From the NCBI RefSeq assembly GCF_009870125.1, contig NC_046681.1, forward strand, positions 17,125,001 to 17,189,000: 64,000 bases of DNA. The letters are read 5' to 3'. Positions within the stretch are counted from its first letter, which is position 1, and each line of letters opens with the position of its first letter. The position numbers and the translations under genes are program-made. A model generated the notes under the pieces. The model saw only the letters and a program-made list of their open reading frames with translations. It was not told the origin of the DNA and made no database searches. Origin of the DNA: Drosophila pseudoobscura. Taxonomy: Eukaryota; Arthropoda; Insecta; Diptera; Drosophilidae. This document shows positions 12,240 to 23,800 of this stretch, piece after piece.

Positions 12240-12925
12240 AAATACGGAAGGAACGGAGGGATTTTTTGACAGATGTGAAACGCCGATTCACACCATCCAC
12301 CAGCTGATGAGCATAAAACTACAGCAGCTCTGTTTGGAAGTTGGTTTGGCCTTGGCTGCTTGGAGGAACACAAAAGCACTGTGAAACACTATACTGCGCG
12401 AAGTGGTAACAATTCAATTCAACATTAAAAATTAGAGGACAAGGTTACCACAAAGTGGGTTTTTTGGGCCAAACGAGGAACATTCATATTTACAAATAAT
12501 CTTCATGGGCGGTGAAGAAATCTACGCAAAACAACGTGCACTCGCCAGTCGCAACAACATCAATTTTCCAACAGCCGGGCGAATGGACAACGAGCTGGAC
12601 AGCCTATTGACTGCTCATGCACATACTACCCGAAATTACACGTAGCAAAAACTTCAATAGTTGTTAGATATAATTTTGAGATTTCAACCGTGAAAAATTA
12701 ACGAAAGAATTTATATAAGCATTGGGCAAGATTTTTTGGGCCCGTAAAAATTCATTTAATGTCGACCAGGGCAGATCAAACTATAGCTCTAGTATTCTTT
12801 TTGCGGCCAATGCGACCCACCAAAACAACAGTTTTTTTCTGGTTTTTTGATGGATGGTAGATGGTGGATGGTGCCAGTGGGATTCGAGATTTCATATCTG
12901 TCAAAAAATTCCACCATTCATCAAG
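12240..12925. mobile_element. Candidate inverted-repeat (MITE-like) element
   Basis: A segment near 12254-12300 containing GGGATTTTTTGACAGATGTG reappears inverted at about 12870-12915. A third, direct copy lies near 47030-47095. The interior has no long ORF. The arrangement suggests a small non-autonomous DNA transposon with imperfect terminal inverted repeats; its superfamily and exact ends were not determined. Confidence 0.45.
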
Positions 12926-13365
12926 GATCTAAGCTTGGATCAAATCACTCATCATTTTTCTTTCTGCATTTTAAAAATCATTTGTAATTTAGTCAATTGT
13001 ATTTCCTCTTCAAAGGTCCTATAATTATAATCGAGGCTGTAATATTGCTGTCTTTCCTATTGAACGAAGCTAAACAAATGTATAAACGAATTTTGTTGTT
13101 CAAAGAAGGCCTGGAGAACTGAATGTCAGTCTGTTTTACATATCAAATCTCATATTAGACAGCATATCAACAAACCTACAGCTCCAAAAAAATCTCGACA
13201 GAAAATAATTCGTACCGTACCAAAATACTAAGAAAAAACGAATACACGCAATATTTCATGTAAATATTCTCTGAGATGATATGCTGGAAATAGTTGTGAG
13301 TAGATAGGAAGACAATCGAACTGGTAAATGATTATAAATAAACTCTTAACTTTAAGAACATTAAA
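12926..13365. other. Intergenic, no feature seen
   Basis: AT-rich sequence between the inverted-repeat element and the small ORF at 13366. A TTATAAATAAA stretch about 30 bases upstream of that ORF could be a TATA-like element, but this is weak. Confidence 0.3.
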
Positions 13366-13782
13366 ATGGAAATAAGCATGGTTAAAAAATGGGTAGCCGT
13401 AGAGAGCTCAATGTTTTGGACAACATGGATAATCGATGGAATTATCTATATTCAGCCAAGAACAAAAATTCCGTGGCCCGTGACGATGGGCCGCTTGGTG
13501 AAGCCACGCAGTTATATATTTTTATACCAACAGAAGAAGCCCTCCCAGCAAGAGGATGCAAGAGACCTCACAAGCTCTTCAATTTCACAGTCAATTTCAA
13601 ACCTGGATGATAGTAATTCAGACGAAGCATATTCAGATACGGGTTTATGGAAGCCTCGAGGTCGTATCATTTATCTTAAAAAAACCAAAATTCCCTCTCC
13701 TATGACGTTGGGCCGCTTGGTGATGCCACGCAGATATAGAATGACTTTCCCCTGGAACGACGATTGGTCATATGCACTCTGA
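13366..13782 (+). CDS. Unrecognised 138-aa protein with duplicated motif
   Basis: A single-exon ORF with an ATG start. I do not recognise it. The protein contains two copies of one motif: RTKIPWPVTMGRLVKPRSY near residue 32 and KTKIPSPMTLGRLVMPRRY near residue 107. A Ser/Gln/Asp-rich stretch (SSSISQSISNLDDSNSDEAY) lies between them. There is no signal peptide or membrane segment. An AATAAA signal lies near 13972, consistent with a short transcript. It could be a fast-evolving lineage-specific gene or a chance ORF in repeat-rich DNA; the repeated motif with protein-level similarity argues for coding history. Confidence 0.45.
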   Translation: MEISMVKKWVAVESSMFWTTWIIDGIIYIQPRTKIPWPVTMGRLVKPRSYIFLYQQKKPSQQEDARDLTSSSISQSISNLDDSNSDEAYSDTGLWKPRGRIIYLKKTKIPSPMTLGRLVMPRRYRMTFPWNDDWSYAL

Positions 13783-14716
13783 ACATATCCTGGACTACCC
13801 GGCCACAACCTCGTAGGGTAGACTCAGAGCTATTGGAAATTTTGCTTTACACTTTCCTATCCTTACAAGAATTTATTATCAGTTCCGAGAAAATTCCAAA
13901 ACAGACCGCGCATCTCTCAATTTTTGCTTGCACTTATCAATATATGTATATATAAAATATTTTTTATATATAAAATAAAATCTTTTATATTCTATATATA
14001 TTATTTTTATTATTTATTTTATTAAAAGAAATTCGTGTTAGTTACACTACTTACGTACAACTCAAGAACGGCTAAACCTAAACATAATTTAGAATTGCTT
14101 ATTTTTATTTTAAAAATTGCAGGTCTAATTGTTTTCATTCGACGTATACTTGACTGTTGCCGCAACGGAATTCATAGATTAGATCCACGAAGCTGGCCTT
14201 TATATTTTTTGTTTACCTTGTTCAGGTACAAATTCATAAAACAATTCAGAACAACTATGAACGTTATAGTAAATGTTCCGACCATAAATTACCCTGCAGT
14301 AGTTTTTTTGTTTTTGATTGACTTTTTTTTATTCACATGTATGTATATTAGAAAAACTCGAGCCTAGTGTACAACAATTGTAAACAAATGTTCAGTTTTT
14401 ATTTGTGTTCAAATAAGCCTATGAACATATGTTAATGTGTAATTCCAATAATAATTGTATACAGCTGTAAATGTAAATATGGTTGAGTATTTGTAGAAAT
14501 TATGGGTAGTGCAACGAATTGTTATCAGTTGGATTTTATAAATTGATTTTAATTTTATATTCCCACTCAAGCTAATGGGTCCAATCTAAAAAGCTTATCA
14601 CTAAGTGGTGGATTGAACAGCTTCGGTGTCCGAAGCTCAATGCTCATTCCGCATTTCATTTTATTCTAGTTAATACGACCGATTAGACGCTACAGCAAAG
14701 CCTTCCGTTTGTCGAA
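13783..14716. other. Intergenic region upstream of LManI
   Basis: AT-rich. One hydrophobic frame (about 14035-14367) has no ATG at its beginning and no recognisable domain. A short perfect hairpin, AGCTTCGG/CCGAAGCT, lies near 14620-14640, close to where the LManI promoter should be. Confidence 0.3.
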
Positions 14717-17700
14717 ATGAACTATTTCAACGGAATACTAGTTTTGTTCGTTTTGGCTACTCTTAACATTGTGGTCTCCGAGCATGTCTGTGGATTTGAG
14801 GTAAAAATGTTGATATACACATGTATATAGATTTGAGCTGCATTATCACTTTAAAATAACTTTCTAATGTTGTAATTATCAATTTTAGTCCTGCCCTAAG
14901 ACCAAATCAAATATGATTAATGTGCATTTAGTTCCCCACTCACACGATGATGTCGGTTGGCTAAAAACAGTTGATCAATATTACTATGGAAGCAATAACA
15001 ATATTCAGCATGCAGGCGTCCAATATATATTAGACACAGTAGTGGAAGAGTTATTAAAGGACTCAAGGCGTCGTTTCATACAAGTAGAAACATCATTTTT
15101 TTTTAAATGGTACTCTGAACAAACGGTGACTATGAAGATAGCTGTGAAGCAATTAGTCGCTGAAGGACGCCTGGAATTTGCTGGAGGAGCGTGGAGCATG
15201 AATGATGAAGCTACAGTTCACTACCAAAGTGTCATAGACCAATTTAATTTAGGCTTAAAGTAAGTAAAGACAGTAATTTGTTTTAGTTTTTTTCGTGCAT
15301 CACGTAAACTAAACCAACAGAGAGTTCAATGAACCAAACCGTCTCTTATATTTTCAGATTTTTGAAAGATACTTTCGGGACTTGCGCTCGTCCTCGAATT
15401 GGTTGGCAGATAGATCCCTTCGGGCATTCCCGAGAAATGGCTTCTATATTTGCACAAATGGGTTACAACGGTGAGTTTTTTGCTCGCATGGATTATGTTG
15501 AAAAGAACACACGTCTGAAATCCCTGGCAATGGAAATGATTTGGAGATCTAGCGAATATTTTAAAGACTCCGAAATTTTCACTGGTTTGCTTTATCAGCA
15601 CTATGGATCTCCTCCCGGGTTCTGCTTTGACATCCATTGTCAGGATGATCCCATAATTGACGGAAAGAGCTACGACAATAACGTGGACAAACGAGTCGAT
15701 GATTTCATTGCCTACGTAACGTCAATGTCAAAGTCGTTCAGAGCTAATCATATAATGGTTCCAATGGGTGATGATTTCCAATATGAAGACGCCGAGGTGA
15801 ACTTTAAAAATATGGACAAACTAATTAAGTAAGTACTTACAGGTAAAACTAAAATATAAATTTGTCTTTTATTAAAGAATTTCTTTAATTACATTACATT
15901 TACATTAGGTATGTTAATAACCGTCAACTGGAGGGTTCAAAAATCAATCTATTTTACTCAACTCCATCTTGCTACCTCTACGAATTGCATCAGTTACTGC
16001 AAAGTTGGCCAAACAAAACCGAGGATTTCTTTCCATATTCTAGCGACAATCATTCTTATTGGACTGGATATTTTACTTCACGTCCAACCCAAAAACGTTT
16101 CGAGCGGGATGGAAATCATTTCCTTCAGACGGTTAAACAACTTAGCACACTAGCTAATCTGACCAGCGTTAAGCATACAAAATCCCTAAGCATCTTGCGG
16201 CAGGCAATGGGTGTTATGCAGCATCATGATGCTATAACGGGCACTGAAAAACAGGCAGTTGCCCAAGACTACGATCAAATGTTATACAACGCAATTATTG
16301 GAGCCGAAAATAATGCTCGCGATGCTCTGCGTGTGTTAACCAATCATACTAGTGCGGAGTTCCAAACTTGCTTAGAATTAAATATAAGTGTTTGCGCGCT
16401 TACACAGACAAGTGCTAACAACATAGTGGTAACATTAGTTAACCCGCTGGCTCACACTTCTTCCCAATATGTGCGTGTGCCTGTAACGGAAGAAAACTAT
16501 CAAGTCACCGATGAAAACGGTACAAGTGATGATTTATTGATATTGATTGATATTATATAAACAAACTGTTTTTATTTAGGTCGTGAAATATCATCGGAGA
16601 TTGTACCAGTGCCATTGGAAATTTTAGGTCTTCAACACCGTTCGAATGACACTCAGCATGAATTAGTCTTTAAAGCCAGTGTGAAAAAAATTTCCAACTT
16701 CTATATTCGCGTACTTCCCTTACCGAGAAAGAAAAATGACTTAATTAACGATCAAACAATACCCATAGCTGAGAACGACGCAGATGAATTCACGTTAGAG
16801 AACTCAGTAAGTGAGATACAAAAGAGTAATTACCACTAATTCAATTCAATGAAATAATTTTCAGCTTATAAGGCTTGTGTTCACCAAAAGTACAGGCCAC
16901 CTTAAAGCTGTAAAAATGAATGGTGTATCCGAAAATATTCATCAAAGCTTTGCCATTTATAAAGGCTTCCAGGGCAATAACGGCATTTCAAAAAATCGGT
17001 CCTCAGGTGCATATGTTTTTCGTCCAGACGGAGAAATTCAAGTTCTAAGCGATAAAATAGAATATTCAATTTACAATGGTAAGAATGTTAGGGAAGTTCA
17101 TCAACATGTGAACGAGTGGATTTCCCAAGTAATACGTATTTATGATGGAGTAAACCGTGTGGAGTTTGAATGGCTAATTGGGCCAATTCCAACAGACGAT
17201 GGTGTTGGAAAAGAAATTGTTACTCGCTTTACAAGCAACGTTTACTCGAATGGCACTTTTTACACTGATTCCAATGGTCGAGAAATGCTCAAACGTAAAA
17301 GGAACCAACGAGAATTCTTCGAACCAGATATGACAGAAGAAATAAGTGGAAATTACCATCCAGTTACCGCACAAATGTACATACAAGATGATCATAAGCG
17401 CATAACTCTACTCAATGATCGTTCACAGGGCGGAACTAGCTTGGAAGACGGTGAATTGGAGCTGATGCTACATCGTCGTTTATTAAATGACGATGCATTT
17501 GGGGTCGGCGAAGCTCTTAATGAAGAACAGTTTGGCAAAGGTTTGATAGCACGAGGAAAAGTTTTTCTTATTCTGAATGCTGTCCCAGAGAATCCAAATT
17601 GTTTTGAGCGTTTAACCCACCATGAATTACATTTGCCATTTTGTAAGTTTTTCAGTAAAACAAATACCGTTCCTTCGATAGTTCAGCACATGATGCCAGA

Positions 17701-18061
17701 TTTTAACGATTTTCCGGAATCAATGGAGCTTCTTTCCCTTGAGCCTTATTCAACCAACAAAATTCTTTTACGATTGGAGAACTTTAATTCCTGTGGAGGC
17801 ATAAAAAGCTACAACATGCATCCTCTTTTCGAATCTTTGCGCGGACGACAGATTTGGGAAGTAACTTTAGATGGAAATATGCCTCTAAGACAAATGAAGA
17901 GATTCAAGTTTCATCATGATGGTACCGGCATTATTCCTTCTTCAGTCAGTTACTTCTTTACTCCACATAAGCCACTGGAGGCTAATTATACGATGGATGC
18001 TTCTAAGTTCAGTGTTACGCTGTTACCAATGCAAATTCGTACCTTTATAGTCCATCAGTAA
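14717..18061 (+). CDS. LManI: Lysosomal alpha-mannosidase (GH38), LManI type
   Basis: Six exons: 14717-14800, 14889-15259, 15358-15828, 15909-16519, 16580-16806, 16865-18061; 2961 nt, 986 aa, all phases consistent. The first exon is a signal peptide ([21 protein letters not shown]). Family 38 catalytic features are clear: zinc-binding HSHDDVGW, nucleophile Asp in [10 protein letters not shown], acid/base Asp in MGDDFQY, and zinc His in [12 protein letters not shown]. The middle and C-terminal beta domains follow, ending [14 protein letters not shown]. Family role: removes alpha-linked mannose from N-glycans in lysosomes. It is a tandem paralogue of the gene at 20884-26445. The shorter length fits LManI rather than LManII, but this naming is from memory. 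An AATAAA lies at 18130-18135. Confidence 0.92.
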
Positions 18062-20883
18062 TAAATTATTTACCACATAATTATATTTCTAAAACTGGAT
18101 TAGGTTGTCCGGTACTGTTGCTAAATTAAAATAAAACTAACTAATTGCATACAATATCTTGTTTTAGGAATTATCTTTGCCCACGTTTTCTACATCTGGA
18201 TAAGTTGTCTTTTGAGTGCTCATGCTCCAGAGATGACCATGTAGCTCTGTCTTTCTCTCTCTCAAACACCACAAGAACAACAAAAGTCCCTTTATGCGGA
18301 CAATTTTGGGGCTCTGCTCAATTGCCTGTTTTTTGGTGCTGTGAACTCATCCAAATAACCGCTTTAAGTTGTCCTTGTGAGCACAAGAAACCAAGCGAAG
18401 AAAAGAACACTGTTCGGTTTTCTGAGAGGCGTACTGTGTTTCGTTCTTTTGAATTTTTTTCAGTGAGCAGATCGTAGTGAAAAGAATGAGAACGTTTTAA
18501 GTCGCAGCTACTAACGCTATTCTACATTTATATCCGATACTCAGTCTGATTAAGAAAGAGTGCGTGAGATAGAGAGAGAATTAGTTAGCGCGTTGATATG
18601 CTATCGAAGCCACTGCAGTTTCATTGCTCTAGCTCTTATAGTCGCTGAGAGTAGAGCAAATCCTCTACCTTTTTTTCTGATCTGTAGGATCAAATGATCA
18701 CCTCCTCGATGGGTAATGGGCTACCAGCAGGCTGAACCCTCTAGTCCTCTTTGGAGAAACCAAAGTGCTCGGTCCCCTTAGACTGCATTTTCAAGAACAC
18801 CTTTGCTCTCGGTATAGACAGGATCAGCTATATATCAGCACCTTGGGACCGGGATGCGATGTTTTCAAAGCGTGTGCCGCGGCAAAGTGGTGTACCATTT
18901 GGTGTGCCGCGGAAAAAAATGGAAACCTCACCTAAAAATAGCTGAGATCTGTCAGATCACCTACCTACGTCCGAGCCTGCGTCGACTAAGGAGCCCATAC
19001 ATCTCAAATTGCAAAGAGTCAGCAGGCACGCTTCTTTCCGACATTTGGGCTAATATCCAAAAGTTTGGTTAATTTAGGGTTTTATGCCTATCCGGTATGC
19101 ACCTTTAGGTTTCACTGTGACCAGCTCCTCCGAAGATCCTGCATTACCTCGGACAAGAGCAAGAAATCAATCAATGCAGTGTTCATTGCCTAGCCGGCAC
19201 CCTCGTAGAGGGTTCAGTTAGAGGATTTTCGACAGTGTGTAAGTGTACGTAACATTACCTTGTACCAGGGTTAGTACCAAGGTTGGGTGTATAGCTTGGG
19301 TGACGTCCTTGGCCAAGAAACCAACTCACTTCTACATGGCAGGGTGTCATGCGATCTCTGGACATTGGGATGATTTTCAGTCAAATGTACTCGACTCGGC
19401 GAGTACTCGAGAGATGTCACGGGAAAACTTTTTATCTCCGCACACCTGCAAGATTCCAAGTTTAAGGTACAAAATATGCGGGATATAAAAGAAAAGACCC
19501 TAGGAAAGCCTAGACTTAGACCCTAGAAAAGAAACCCAGGAGAGACATAATCGCTGTAGGGCCCCAAGCCGTCCCCCCAAAAAGATGGCTCAGGTCAGGA
19601 TTGATCGTTGGGTGCACAGGCTAAGAGAAATAGATACAAAAGCGTGGCCATACCAGCTGGCATCTTGAAAAGATGTCTCTAAATAATCTCCAGCCGTCTG
19701 TCTGTCCCCTGGTCAGAAACGACCTCTCTCTCATTGTTCCTTAAGCAGTGGCATTCTGTAGAAAATCTAGCGATATTTAACGGTTGGATGGTATTCGTAT
19801 TTCGCAAGTGGAAAGAAAGAGAGTGAAATATTTAACGGACGGTCAGGAATGGAAACAGCTAGAATGTTGGTTATTAGATGGAATCGAAATAGACGAAGTG
19901 CACGAAATTACGGTTGAACATAAATAGCGCTTGTGCCTCTCTATGTTGCGTTTTCGCCCAAAACTTTCTTTTTCATTTTCACCTGTTCTGTTAAACGCCA
20001 AATTTAGTTCTATTAAGCCCAGAATTAAGAGTATTATGTGCACAAAAGCCTCTGTTATGTGTAACAGAGATTAAATTCCGAAGTATCGATAACAAAATAG
20101 GTCTGCGAAAGCCGTAAGCTCGAAAACGTAAAGTGTTGCTGACATAATTGGTCAGGTCAACAGCACAATGCAACACCATATTTACGCATCGAGTCAGACC
20201 GACAATTTATGATAGATTTGGAGCTTTACAAATTTGGAATAATTCAGTGATTCGGGCAAATTGAAATCTTACTGAAAGAAGCGGGAATATAGCTATGATT
20301 TTATGAATACTGTGGGCACATAAATGCATATAAAAAACACATTTTTTAAAATTGCTTTAAAGTTGTTACAACAGTTGGTCAAAATATAGTAATTATTTTA
20401 GTTTGTTTTACTTTCTTGTCTCTTCTTTGAATTTTTTTTTTATTTTAGTTTTCTCTTAATATTAACTTGCTTCTGTAGAGTCTTTTTGTTTATATTTGAA
20501 CTGTTTCGACGCTCGACTACCAGTAGCTAGTGACAACTTGTAGGTTGTGGCTTCATCAGTGCATTCGCTGACCGCCGAAGTGCTACAAACCATGTATTGA
20601 GTTTAATGTACACATACATACGGATGAATGTACATGTACATATCAACGCCAAAGAGAGCTATCAAGTACATTTTAGTTCTCGAGCTGAGTTGTGTTCTCC
20701 GCTTGATCATTCTGATGTGGTTGGTTATTGGTGTAGGAAACATTCAGTAAGTTCGCTTAGTCGATTCCTTATCAAAGTACATTAATTTAGCGGTCATGTT
20801 TGTGTGTAAAATTATTCGTAAGTCTGTATGTACATATATTTGTGTTCCTTTTGTCCATATAGCATAGAAAGGAAAAAGCTACC
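18062..20883. other. Intergenic between the two mannosidases, repeat relics
   Basis: Contains a DINE-1-like end fragment (about 18525-18665) and then, from about 18690 to 19740, an unusually GC-rich block with only short frames, which looks like an old transposable element of unknown class. The rest, to the LManII start, is AT-rich with TACATA-type simple sequence. No gene was identified. Confidence 0.4.
18525..18665 (-). mobile_element. DINE-1-like end fragment
   Basis: Resembles the start of the 9.4-kb copy: TTTATATCCGATACTCAGTC, then a GTGCGTGAGA-type purine run, the phrase AAGCCACTGCA and the TTGCTCTAGCTCTTATAGTC block. It is a short, diverged remnant. Confidence 0.5.
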
Positions 20884-23800
20884 ATGTCTCGCGAAACTAT
20901 ATCTTGGTCTGCAGCTTTATGCATATTTTCTTACTTTCTACATGGCGTCGATATGCGAAATATCAATGCAGCCTACGACAAATTGAGAGAGTCACCGGCA
21001 TCCCAGTGCGGTTATCTGGTGAGTAAATGCGCATTTAAAATACAACAACAAAGAAATTTAACCTCTGGGAGTCGATGCTAAAGGTACCCCACCGTTGTCT
21101 TTATTATTTACTAGAGTATTATGTTATTTTCAAGAAAATTACTGATCTCTCTGACTGATCATTTGTATGTTTACTTCAGGGATCGGCTTGCATATACATA
21201 TGTATATAGATACATAAGTATGTGCATGTTCACATGTTTTTTTATTGCTTTTGTGTGAGTAGACAGCAGGCAAAACGGAACATTGTTTTGGTGCCAACCA
21301 CTGCTTTACGTGAGCGCAGCATCGGAACAATTTCCAATGCACCGGCCTCTGGTTTACTTATACATATGTACATAGTATATTTACATATTACACATATGCA
21401 TACACATAATTGCGATGGTAGTTGCTTCAGTTTAAAAATACATACATGTGTACATGCAATATGAATCCTGCTATTGATATTACAGCAAGTATAGTGATTT
21501 CGACAACATGCAACGCCGCTCAACCTGAGGTGGAAGCGTATATTTGTAGATATGTATGTATATGTAGCCAACATCAGCAGACAACTCTATACATACATAT
21601 ATTTATGTCTGTCGGTCGTCATAAATAGATGTTTGTTTGGGTTGCGTGTTCTGCAGCCGAACCGCCTGTTTGAATGATAAGCATTTATTGGTGATTGAAC
21701 TTCAATAAGTATATATGTATGTATATGTATTCATATTAATATATTCATAAACTTCGGCGTGTTTCCTTACTGGTAAGGTAAATGCAATGAACATATTTTT
21801 GAATATCGGGCACGTGTGACGTATACAATATCATTTCAGACTGTTTACATTCATGTTTTCCCATGCTGCACAGAATATCAAATCCATATAGATTTGAGCT
21901 TTTTCTCTCTTTTTGCGCCCTCTCCCCGGCAAAAGCTTGGCTTTTGTTTCAGTGCTATATAAATAAAATAACCATAAAAAAGACATACATACTGCTCTTA
22001 TTTTAAATATTAATTAATGCTCTAATTACGTTTTAAACATTTTTAATTGTAACCATACCGAATATCCAAAAATTTCAGAGCTGTCATCCTACAAAACCGA
22101 ATATGTTAAATGTGCATCTGATAGCACACACCCATGATGACGTCGGATGGTTAAAAACGGTTGACCAATATTACTACGGCAGTGAGACTAATATTCAAAA
22201 GGCTGGTGTGCAATATATAATTGATTCAGTTGTGGACGCTTTGATCAAAGATCCAGAGAAACGATTTATCTACGTTGAATCGGCTTTTTTCTTTAAATGG
22301 TGGAAGGAGCAAACTTCATCAGTTCAAGAATCCGTGAAAAAGTTGGTAAGCGAAGGAAGGCTGGAGTTTATTGGTGGAGCATGGAGTATGAATGATGAAG
22401 CCACAACGCATTATCAAAGCATAATAGATCAATTTTCCTGGGGTTTAAGGTATGGATGAGAATACAATTTTATACAACAAAATCGATTAACAGAGCCATT
22501 TCAGACGTTTAAATGATACCTTTGGAGAATGTGGTCGCCCTCGAATAGGGTGGCAAATTGACCCATTTGGTCACTCAAGAGAGATGGCTTCAATATTCGC
22601 GCAAATGGGATTCGATGGAATGTTTTTCGGGCGATTAGATTACCAGGATAAGGACGAACGCCTAATGACAAAGAACGCTGAAATGATATGGCACGGATCC
22701 GCAAATTTAGGTATTTGGATTTTTTTTATTATTTTATAATGTTTTATTACTATTAATTTGTTTCTTAATCTGGTTTTTTTTTTTACAAATTTTTTTTTAA
22801 CTCTCAAAATAGGAAAGTCTTCTGATCTGTTCACTGGTGCCCTTTACAACAATTACCAAGCACCGGATGGATTTTGTTTTGATATTCTGTGCAGTGATGA
22901 TCCCATAATAGATGGAAAACATAGCCCCGATAACAATGTTAAAGAACGGGTGAGATTCCAAATATGCTATGTTTTTGGTGTTACCACTTACAAGAGGCAA
23001 CGTATTCAACATTTTGCAATTTTTTTTCGGTTTCCTATTGCTTTACTGATTGCACTAGGTCGATACGTTTTTGGATTACGCCAAAACACAAAGCAAATAC
23101 TACCGAACCGACAATGTTATTATAACAATGGGTGGTGACTTTACATATCAGGCTGCGCAAGTTTATTACAAAAATCTCGACAAATTAATACGGTAATTGA
23201 AATTTAGTTTTTATGTGCACCGTCTATTGTTAACGAAAGCCTCTCAGATAGGAATATTCTGTCCAAAATGTTTTGTCAGAACGTGAAAAAATTAATTGCA
23301 ATCATTGCCACCCTTATGTGTAAATGTATATATGTATAAACAGGTAGATGCTTTCTTTGATTTTGTTACTAAAATGGCTGAAAGTTATCGGACACCTAAC
23401 TTACTTATTACTATGGGTGAGGATTTTCACTACCAAAACGCCGGAATGTGGTATACAAACATGGACAAATTAATAAAGTAAGTAACTAAACGGCAGGGGC
23501 TTTCCTTAACAAAGTATACCAATCACTGAATTTAGCGAGTTGGAAAACCTTTAGGCAGATAATCTTTTTTTTATTAATTCACAGGTATGCGAATGCTCGT
23601 CAGGTGAATGGGTCAAATATAAACTTAATTTATTCGACCCCATCTTGTTATCTCAAATCGCTGCACGAGTCCGGCATTACATGGCCCACGAAGAGTGATG
23701 ACTTCTTTCCATACGCATCTGACCCTCATGCTTATTGGACGGGATACTTTACATCGCGACCAACGATAAAGCGCTTTGAGCGGGATGGTAATCATTTCTT

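Noticed and set aside
14035..14367. Hydrophobic 110-codon frame upstream of LManI
   Set aside because: Starts without ATG; the hydrophobicity is what T-rich noncoding DNA gives by chance.
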